Source of the DNA: Defluviitaleaceae bacterium
GTDB taxonomy: Bacteria > Bacillota > Clostridia > Lachnospirales > WQUN01
DNA length: 64,000 nucleotides
Assembly (NCBI GenBank): GCA_009779835.1
Contig: WRBD01000001.1
Coordinates: forward strand, 1 to 64,000
Direction: 5' to 3'
Part shown: piece by piece, positions 57,438 through 64,000 of the stretch
Numbering within the stretch: the stretch's first letter is position 1
How the letters are laid out: every line of letters begins with the position of its first letter
Position numbers and translations under genes: made by a program
The notes under the pieces: generated by a model
Database searches by the model: none
Told to the model about the DNA's origin: nothing
Seen by the model: only the letters and a program-made list of their open reading frames with translations

Positions 57438-59436
57438 TGAAGAACATATAAAGGCGTGTAAAATTCTATGTAAATATTTAAACGTCAAACCTAAAATCCC
57501 GACAAAAGACATTGCCGATAATTTTAGTAATTTAAAGGAAGAAATTTTATACCTATCGGGGATTCGCTACAACGAAGTCATTTTGCCCGAAAAATGGTGG
57601 AAGCAAAATAACGGCGCAATGCTGGGAAAATTAAAAAACGGCACGCCTGTCGCGCTTTTACCGAATAAAATTTCCGGTTACAGCGTGTATGACCCCGTTC
57701 AAGAAAAAACATATAAAGTAACAGCCAAAACTGAAATTGAACTAACGGCAACTGCGGTCTTTCGCACATTGCCCACGAAAAAAATAAAATTCAGCGATAT
57801 TATAAATTTTATTTTAGGCGAAAATATGTACAAGGAAATTGCAATAATTTTTTTGTGTAGTTTTCTTGCAAGTGTAATACAACTTATTCCGCCTTTCGTT
57901 GCAGCGGAAATTTTCGATGTAATTATTCCGCAAGGTTTGCGAATTATTTTAGTTGAAATGATTTTTTTGCTTTTAGCGTTCGCGATTGCAAACATGGGAT
58001 TTGAAGTATTAATCAATCTTGCCGTTACCCGCATAAAAACAAAAGGTAGCGTAGTAGTTCAAGCCGCGCTTTGGGACAGATTAGTAAGTTTGCGCGTACC
58101 GTTTTTCTACAAATTTACCACCGGTGAGCTTTTACAAAAAGTAAAAAACATCGAGCATATAAAAAACATGGTTTCGCTTGAAAGTTTGCAAGCCATCGTT
58201 TCCAATCTTTTCGCGTTTATTTATATCATTGCGTTGTACAATTTTAACTCTTCGATAACCCGGTACGTACTCATGATGTTTGTTGTTTTATTTATCGTAT
58301 ATTTTTTGGCGTGCAAAAGAAAATATAAGCTTCATAAAAATCTCACTTTCTTAGAAAATCAATCCATGAGTTTCTCACACCAAATTGTTCGCGGAATTCA
58401 CAGAATAAAAGTTTCCGGTGCAAAATCACGGCTCTTTAACAAGTGGAGCATTTTAGAATCTAAGAAACGCCGCGTTATGGCAAAAATTACAAAAATAAAC
58501 AACGCGCTTAAAGCTTTTCATATGTTCTTCGATATCGCGTCAACCGGAATTGTTTTTCTGCTTGTTATTTTTTCGGGAGATATTAATGTCGGTGTTTTCA
58601 TTGCATATACCACAACATTTTTTATTCTGCGTTCATCTGTGGGGAAACTTCTCCGGTCATTAAATATTTTACCCGAACTTATTTCCGCCTGCACAAATAT
58701 CGCTCCAATTCTTGAATACGAGCCCGAATACAACTCACAAAAGCTTATTCCGAAAGATATGAGCGGCACAATCGAAGTAAATCACGCTATTTTCCGCTAC
58801 GAACAATACGGTCGTACAATTTTAAATGATATTTCCTTCCGAATTGAAGAAGGTGAAAGCGTGGGCATAGTCGGGCTTTCCGGCGGCGGAAAATCAACGC
58901 TGTTAAAGTTACTTATGGGCTTTTACGAACTCACCGACGGAAAAATTTATTACGGAGGCTACGACCTTCAAACAATCGACATGCGTTATTTACGAAGCCA
59001 AATGGGTATTGTTCTGCAAAACGGAGCATTAACCGCAGGCGACATTTTCAGCAATATCGCCGACAACGACGCAACCGAAGAGACCGTTATGGAAGCCCTT
59101 CGTATAGTTGACATGGAAGAAAAAATAAATTCCCTTCCACAAGGCCTTGCCACAAAAATGGAAAACTGCCCGTTCTCAGAAGGTGAAAAACAAAAAATAT
59201 TAATCGCACATGCCATCGTAAGAAAAAATAAATTTCTTTTCATGGATGAAGCAACCCATAATTTAGACAATGTTTCCCAAAACACCATTATAAAAAATTT
59301 AAGCAAAATTCCCGCTACGAAAATAATAATCGCTCAACGCTTAGCCACTGTTCAATACTGCGATAAAATCATAGTATTAGGCGAGGGCAAAATATTAAAG
59401 ATGGGGATTTATAGCCAAATTATTCAAGAAAAATGA
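57421..59436 (+). CDS. ABC transporter permease/ATPase, NHLM ABC2-like with degenerate nucleotide-binding motifs
   Basis: N-terminal LPEKWWKQNNGAMLGKLKNGTPVALLPNKISGYSVYDPVQ typical of NHLM ABC2; GLSGGGKSTLLKLL; CPFSEGEKQKILIAHAIVRKNKFLFMDEATHNLDN; IIAQRLATV. Confidence 0.82.
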   Translation: MSRKFDEEHIKACKILCKYLNVKPKIPTKDIADNFSNLKEEILYLSGIRYNEVILPEKWWKQNNGAMLGKLKNGTPVALLPNKISGYSVYDPVQEKTYKVTAKTEIELTATAVFRTLPTKKIKFSDIINFILGENMYKEIAIIFLCSFLASVIQLIPPFVAAEIFDVIIPQGLRIILVEMIFLLLAFAIANMGFEVLINLAVTRIKTKGSVVVQAALWDRLVSLRVPFFYKFTTGELLQKVKNIEHIKNMVSLESLQAIVSNLFAFIYIIALYNFNSSITRYVLMMFVVLFIVYFLACKRKYKLHKNLTFLENQSMSFSHQIVRGIHRIKVSGAKSRLFNKWSILESKKRRVMAKITKINNALKAFHMFFDIASTGIVFLLVIFSGDINVGVFIAYTTTFFILRSSVGKLLRSLNILPELISACTNIAPILEYEPEYNSQKLIPKDMSGTIEVNHAIFRYEQYGRTILNDISFRIEEGESVGIVGLSGGGKSTLLKLLMGFYELTDGKIYYGGYDLQTIDMRYLRSQMGIVLQNGALTAGDIFSNIADNDATEETVMEALRIVDMEEKINSLPQGLATKMENCPFSEGEKQKILIAHAIVRKNKFLFMDEATHNLDNVSQNTIIKNLSKIPATKIIIAQRLATVQYCDKIIVLGEGKILKMGIYSQIIQEK

Positions 59437-59445
59437 AAGTAGAAT

Positions 59446-60279
59446 CTACAACGGTTGGCAAGTACCACAAAAATAAATATTACCGCCAAGATACGCTTGC
59501 CGAACCAGTACTCCGCTACAACCGGGGCATGGGGAGTGCAGCGTGTTTTTTGAAAGAATTGTTTGATAACGACCTTGCTTATTGAATAAATCTTTTTCCG
59601 TGTCGCGACCGCCGCCGTCTTTCATGGCTTTCAGCGTTGTTTTTACGCTGTTAAACATGATTTCTTTTTCGCTATCCCCCATTGATTCCAGTTTTCTTTT
59701 GGGGTGAATACGGGCATTAAATAAAATATCTTGAAGTACACCGTTTCCAAGCCCGGGAATGCGCTGTTCCGTTGCAAGGAACGCTTTCGCACTTAATTGC
59801 GGTTTTGCCCCGTTCCAAAGTGAATCAAAATAATTTTCATTAAATTCATCAGTTAATGGGTCGGGCAAATGACTGTTTGAAAAATGCCCCATGTTTTTGA
59901 TTTCGGTAGCGGGGGCGCAGAACATTGAACCCCACATTTGAACGGTACAACTCATGTGCGAGCCGTCGTCAAATTCAATTAAAAGCTGATGAGATTTTGG
60001 CAACTTCGCACTCGGTGCGTGATATTTTATGGGGGTGCTGATAACCATCAAAAAATCACTGCACATTATTTCTGTGTTGCCGCCGCAAGTGTAGCCGGTT
60101 CCTGGGTTTGCGCTTGTGATACGTTGCCCTTCAAGCATTGCGCCGTATGTGGCAGGGTCGCCGGAATACCACGCAAAGCTGTGCGGATGAGCGTTTGCAA
60201 CCGCGCTTTTTATGGTTTTGCCGACAAGTGTTTCTTCGATTTGTTCCGCAAGTACATATGTTTCAGGTATTTCTATCAT
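59446..60279 (-). CDS. Fpg/Nei-family DNA glycosylase-like protein
   Basis: MIEIPETYVLAEQIEETLVGKTI; TEQRIPGLGNGVLQDILFNARIHPKRK; C-terminal zinc finger CPGCSGVLVRQAYLGGNIYFCGTCQ. Confidence 0.85.
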   Translation of the reverse strand: MIEIPETYVLAEQIEETLVGKTIKSAVANAHPHSFAWYSGDPATYGAMLEGQRITSANPGTGYTCGGNTEIMCSDFLMVISTPIKYHAPSAKLPKSHQLLIEFDDGSHMSCTVQMWGSMFCAPATEIKNMGHFSNSHLPDPLTDEFNENYFDSLWNGAKPQLSAKAFLATEQRIPGLGNGVLQDILFNARIHPKRKLESMGDSEKEIMFNSVKTTLKAMKDGGGRDTEKDLFNKQGRYQTILSKNTLHSPCPGCSGVLVRQAYLGGNIYFCGTCQPL

Positions 60280-60359
60280 AGCCTGACCTCTTCTCTATAT
60301 AAGTACAGCCCTGTTTATTAATTTAAGTTAAACCTCTCTTTATCTCCACTCTTTTCGAT

Positions 60360-60494
60360 TCATCTATCAAAGATAAGGGCTCCGCCGTGGATAAAAACCG
60401 CCACCGGCGCACCGGCGTTCCCCGGATAAACATCGCACTTTATAGAGCAATCATTTATTTTTTTATACTCGCAAACAATGTATATAATAGACAT
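60360..60494 (-). pseudogene. Truncated alpha/beta-hydrolase (esterase) N-terminal remnant, 44 aa
   Basis: MSIIYIVCEYKKINDCSIKCDVYPGNAGAPVAVFIHGGALIFDR*, containing the HGG oxyanion motif and then stop. Confidence 0.6.
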
Positions 60495-60502
60495 GGTTAG
60501 AA

Positions 60503-61342
60503 TCACCTTTCTGTTTTTAACTCAAGTCTCCAAATCCAATCCTTTATCATTTGAGTAAAAACCGGTTCGTTTTCAATTTGTAAATTATGCCCTGCACAAT
60601 CCAATACAGCAAAGGTCGCCCTTGGGAATCTATCTAACATTTCATATGCGTCCCTGTACCCCACACCAATATCCTGCCGGCCTGTAAGAATGCACGCCGG
60701 CTTTGTAAATTCCATAATACGCAAACCAGCTTCAAAATCATGGCTGTACGCGCCGTCATAATAATTATATAAAAAATCTCTATCAGCAAGTTTTATGCCC
60801 GGTAAAATATCGGATTTAAATGTATTGAAAATTTCGGAAGATTCAATAACTGAATAAAATCTAAAATCTTTAATATCCGAATTAACTTCTTCTGACGGCA
60901 TATCCTCGGATACCCATAATAATTGCTTTTTAGGGAGCTTTTCCTTTTCAATATTTTGCATGACCCATGATTTTAACTGCGGACAAATCAACAGAACGCC
61001 GTCTATTTTATCAGGCATTTTATGAATAAGTCCAAGCGTCATATATCCGCCGTATGATTCACCCGCGATTAAAAATTTTTCGTTCGGAATAATCGTGTTG
61101 ATAAACTCTATAATAGCTTCCAGCATATTATCACCGTTTTTAATCCATTTTGCAGAAGGGGTTTTCCCCATACCGGGCAAATCCAAATAAATTCTGCGAT
61201 AACCTTGTGTTTGTTCAAAAATCGGTTCCATGCACCCGCTCATCATACGATGGTCGAGGGTATACCCGTGAATACATAAAATGGGTTTTCCTTCACCGTA
61301 TTCTTCGTAGAAGACAGGTACATCTTTAACTAAACTCATCAT
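60503..61342 (-). CDS. Alpha/beta hydrolase
   Basis: ILCIHGYTLDHRMM...FLIAGESYGGYMTLGLIHKMP...VLDCAGHNLQIENE. Confidence 0.9.
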   Translation of the reverse strand: MMSLVKDVPVFYEEYGEGKPILCIHGYTLDHRMMSGCMEPIFEQTQGYRRIYLDLPGMGKTPSAKWIKNGDNMLEAIIEFINTIIPNEKFLIAGESYGGYMTLGLIHKMPDKIDGVLLICPQLKSWVMQNIEKEKLPKKQLLWVSEDMPSEEVNSDIKDFRFYSVIESSEIFNTFKSDILPGIKLADRDFLYNYYDGAYSHDFEAGLRIMEFTKPACILTGRQDIGVGYRDAYEMLDRFPRATFAVLDCAGHNLQIENEPVFTQMIKDWIWRLELKTER

Positions 61343-61487
61343 AATTGGTTCCTCCGGAATTTTTTATAATTTTATACATATAAATTGTTTCCATTGGCAA
61401 GGACTTGACTCGTATCAATTTCAATAATTTTACTGCGCATAGGCGATGACGGGTTTAATTTACCCGTCTCCCTGTGCGCTGTCATAG

Positions 61488-61961
61488 TCAGCGTGTTTTC
61501 AAACCCTCTGCAAATTTTTCGATTTTGTCGTTATCAATCGTGTCTCTATAATCCGACAGTTTGGCAGCGGCTTTCATAATCAACCGTTCTGCGAATCCTG
61601 CTTTTTTCGGGTCATATATCCCGCCCAAAAAGACTGCCGCTTTTGCGGATTGCAAAACATCATTCGGAACATTATCGGCAAATACCTTCTGCTCTTCGTC
61701 GGCACTAATACTGCTCACATACAATCCTAATTTCTTTTGGCGCAAAGTATCCGCGTTTTGCGATAAAAACAATTTTGCTTCTTTGCGGAACATTCCGGCA
61801 TAAATTGAGCTGCCGACGATAATGCAGTCAAATACTGCAATGTCGGGAATTCCGATTTGCTTCAAATCGTGAATGACTGCGCCGTCCATCTTTTCGGCAA
61901 TCCGCCGTGCGATTTCGGTAGCGGCTCCGTATTTTGTTGCGTAAAGAATTAATGTTTTCAT
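61488..61961 (-). CDS. Flavodoxin domain protein (protoporphyrinogen-oxidase HemG-like)
   Basis: MKTLILYATKYGAATEIARRIAEKMDGAVIHDLKQ...IIVGSSIYAGMFRKEAKLFL. Confidence 0.85.
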   Translation of the reverse strand: MKTLILYATKYGAATEIARRIAEKMDGAVIHDLKQIGIPDIAVFDCIIVGSSIYAGMFRKEAKLFLSQNADTLRQKKLGLYVSSISADEEQKVFADNVPNDVLQSAKAAVFLGGIYDPKKAGFAERLIMKAAAKLSDYRDTIDNDKIEKFAEGLKTR

Positions 61962-62092
61962 ACTTCAAAATCCTCACTTTTAAAATTATAGTAATACCGT
62001 CCATTCTGTGCCGAAAATTTCAACAAAACAGTAGTCCGGATAGGTCACGCCTTGCAAGTAGTAAATCTCGTCGTCTTTTTCTTTGCCCATAA

Positions 62093-62545
62093 TCACATTT
62101 TCCTTTCGAGGTACACTTTATCTTTTAACAATACTCCATCTTCAATCATGGGATGGTCGTAGTTTTCAGTAAAATAATCCGGCAGCCGGTGCGTGACCAC
62201 AAACCCGCGCCGCTCATAAAACGCCAGTGTGCGAGGAATGTCTCCGGTGCCAAGAATGATTCTATCATACCGACTGGCGCAATACTCAACAACATGGTCA
62301 ATTAAATTTGAAGCATATCCTTGCCGTTGATATTGTTCATCGGTTGCAAGGTTTTGAATTTCCAAAATACCGCCGCTTTCATCTGTTACCACGCAGACAC
62401 TCTTTAAGTCTCCGTCATACAAAGCAAATAGCTCTCCGCATTCAAGATATTTATTGATTTGGCTTTCCGATTCATCACCTAAAAGCAAAAGTGGAAGAAA
62501 ATCCTTTTTGTGTTCAGTGATGATGCGGATATTAATGTTTCCCAC
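62093..62545 (-). CDS. GNAT family N-acetyltransferase
   Basis: ILEIQNLATDEQYQRQGYASNLIDHVVEYCASRYDRIILGTGDIPRTLAFYERRGFV. Confidence 0.9.
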   Translation of the reverse strand: MGNINIRIITEHKKDFLPLLLLGDESESQINKYLECGELFALYDGDLKSVCVVTDESGGILEIQNLATDEQYQRQGYASNLIDHVVEYCASRYDRIILGTGDIPRTLAFYERRGFVVTHRLPDYFTENYDHPMIEDGVLLKDKVYLERKM

Positions 62546-62622
62546 AATTAATCAATCCTTCCAATCTCCCCCAAAATGCATATTTATGATATACTACTCG
62601 CAAGCGAGGTGCAAATTTTATA

Positions 62623-62867
62623 ATGGCAACGATAAAAGAGATTGCGAAGGAAGCAGGGGTTTCGCCCAGCACGGTATCAATTGTATTGGGCGGAAAATCG
62701 GTTGAACGTAAAATATCGGAGGGAACGCAAGAGAAAATTCTTGCCATTGCGAAGCAAAGGGGATACCGCGTGAATATCGCCGCGCGGGGGCGTTGGTAAT
62801 ATCGTTGTCGGCGTGATTCTCGATTACTCTGAAAATCCCTTGTTACATTTTATTTTCGGATAGCTTT
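62623..62867 (+). pseudogene. LacI-family regulator remnant (HTH intact, frameshifted/truncated)
   Basis: MATIKEIAKEAGVSPSTVSIVLGGKSVERKISEGTQEKILAIAKQRGYRVNIAARGRW*; shifted frame continues GVGNIVVGVILDYSENPLLHFIFG*. Confidence 0.75.
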
Positions 62868-62914
62868 TCTTTAATACTCATTCTGTCACGGTAAGCACGG
62901 GCGAGGCGGCTTAT

Positions 62915-63514
62915 TTATGGGCGACCCTCGACATATGCGACATGTTCTACGGGCGACCAGTCGGTTATTTGATTTTCATGTAACTGCAACTCCGCTAAAT
63001 TCATCAGTCCACTTAGCGGGGTTATATCGCTTATTGGATTAACTCTTAAATTCAACCACGTTACATTAGCGGGTATTTCACCGCTTGTGACCATTTCAGC
63101 AAGCCGTTCGTTTGTTATTCCCATAGAGTTTATATCAAGACGTACATCTTCGGTTGTCGGCGCGGGTGTCGGTTGCGGCGCGGGCGGCGCGGGTACGTCA
63201 AGCGTGTGGCTTGTGCCGTTGGTGGTGAAAGTTTCGCTTCCTGCGGTAAGTACCACGGTGTAATCGCTGTTTGCAAGCGTTGCTTGTCTTGTGTCATTAT
63301 TCCAATCCACGGAAAAGCCAAGCTGTTCAAACACACCTCGAACGGGAACAAACGTTCTGCCGTCTACAATAACAGGGGCTTGGTCGGTGAAGTTTGCAAG
63401 TACGCCGTCTATTGTGACAGCAATCTCATCACCTGCATAAGCGAAAGACGTTGGTATAAATGCAAAAAGTGACATAAACACAAGAAACATAATAGAAAAA
63501 ACTTTTTTACGCAT
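62915..63514 (-). CDS. Secreted copper-amine-oxidase-N domain plus leucine-rich-repeat-like protein
   Basis: Signal peptide; VTIDGVLANFTDQAPVIVDGRTFVPVRGVFEQLGFSVDWNNDTRQATL; WLNLRVNPISDITPLSGLMNLAELQLHENQITDWSPV. Confidence 0.85.
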   Translation of the reverse strand: MRKKVFSIMFLVFMSLFAFIPTSFAYAGDEIAVTIDGVLANFTDQAPVIVDGRTFVPVRGVFEQLGFSVDWNNDTRQATLANSDYTVVLTAGSETFTTNGTSHTLDVPAPPAPQPTPAPTTEDVRLDINSMGITNERLAEMVTSGEIPANVTWLNLRVNPISDITPLSGLMNLAELQLHENQITDWSPVEHVAYVEGRP

Positions 63515-63626
63515 AAAATTTCTTCATTCACGGTAACAAAATATTATTCTCTGTTCATGCAAATATACCCGCTCCTTGCTCAAATGTAAATAGCGTGTAA
63601 AAAGCCCTTGACTTACTGTTCACGAG

Positions 63627-63902
63627 CAGTCGGTTTGTCAGGTTTTTGAATTTACGGACGGAAAAATTTTACTGCCATTTTTGCAAGACCAATACGATTT
63701 TAACTGGGACACATTGGTTGGCGCGGCATCATGGGAAACGGCGAAGACGGCGTTTATCCGGTCGGATATTGTCGCGCTTGGGTATTGGTCGCATATTCCT
63801 GCGTTTGATGAAATTGTTACAGGGCTTTGCGAAAATTTTCTGATTGAAGGCGGCTGTAAGCATTTGTTAAGCGAAATAGAGGAGTTGCAAAAATGCTTAT
63901 AA
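63627..63902 (+). pseudogene. N-terminally truncated fragment, possibly PfkB-type carbohydrate kinase
   Basis: Open frame ...FEFTDGKILLPFLQDQYDFNWDTLVGAASWETAKTAFIRSDIVALGYWSHIPAFDEIVTGLCENFL... abutting an aldolase gene; family call is weak and start is undefined. Confidence 0.35.
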
Positions 63903-64000
63903 ATCTGCAAAAAATTTTGGCAGTTGCCGAAGAAAAGAATTATGCAATCGGCGCGTTTAACACGCCTAACTTGGAATGCATTATGGCGGTGTTGCAAGCT
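63893..64000 (+). CDS. Class II fructose/tagatose-bisphosphate aldolase-like, N-terminus only (runs off window)
   Basis: MLINLQKILAVAEEKNYAIGAFNTPNLECIMAVLQA. Confidence 0.75.
   Translation, partial: MLINLQKILAVAEEKNYAIGAFNTPNLECIMAVLQA

Overview
The window looks like a low-to-moderate-GC Clostridia-type (Bacillota) chromosome; this is inferred from RBS patterns, SLH, LytTR and copper-amine-oxidase-N domains, not from a search. The centrepiece is a phage-tail-like extracellular contractile injection system (eCIS). Its structural operon runs from about 24.4 to 38.1 kb on the + strand: sheath, two tube proteins, a DUF6760-like mini-protein, CIS-tube/adaptor, spike (VgrG-D + gp5-like), gp25, J-like baseplate wedges, tail protein I, DUF4255/Afp16-like and DUF4280/PAAR-like. 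Inside it, between gp25 and the J-like baseplate gene, sit two probable cargo genes: a DUF4157 protein and an unrelated orphan protein, which share an N-terminal leader. A second, - strand block (49.2-52.2 kb) carries an eCIS-type AAA ATPase, a signal-peptide-less amidase and a holin-like membrane protein, which looks like a lysis/release cassette. Opposite it lie an unusual AbrB+SARP-like regulator and a second, nonsense-interrupted lysin-like gene. Between the two blocks are large surface proteins: an SLH protein with a gingipain/caspase-like His/Cys core, a 2020-aa multidomain protein with a very Cys-rich cassette, and an acyltransferase split by one amber codon. Other contents: a histidine kinase apparently fused to an FtsK-like ATPase at the left edge, a 1771-aa BvgS-like hybrid kinase, an IS982-like transposase, tagA/murG, an M1-like peptidase with a lost HEXXH motif, an ABC importer with a giant HlyD-like adaptor, a LytTR/GHKL two-component system, an NHLM-type peptide-export ABC pair, an Fpg-like protein lacking the N-terminal proline, and several gene remnants. 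No tRNA, rRNA or CRISPR array was recognised. Domain names come from motif recognition only; no database search was run.
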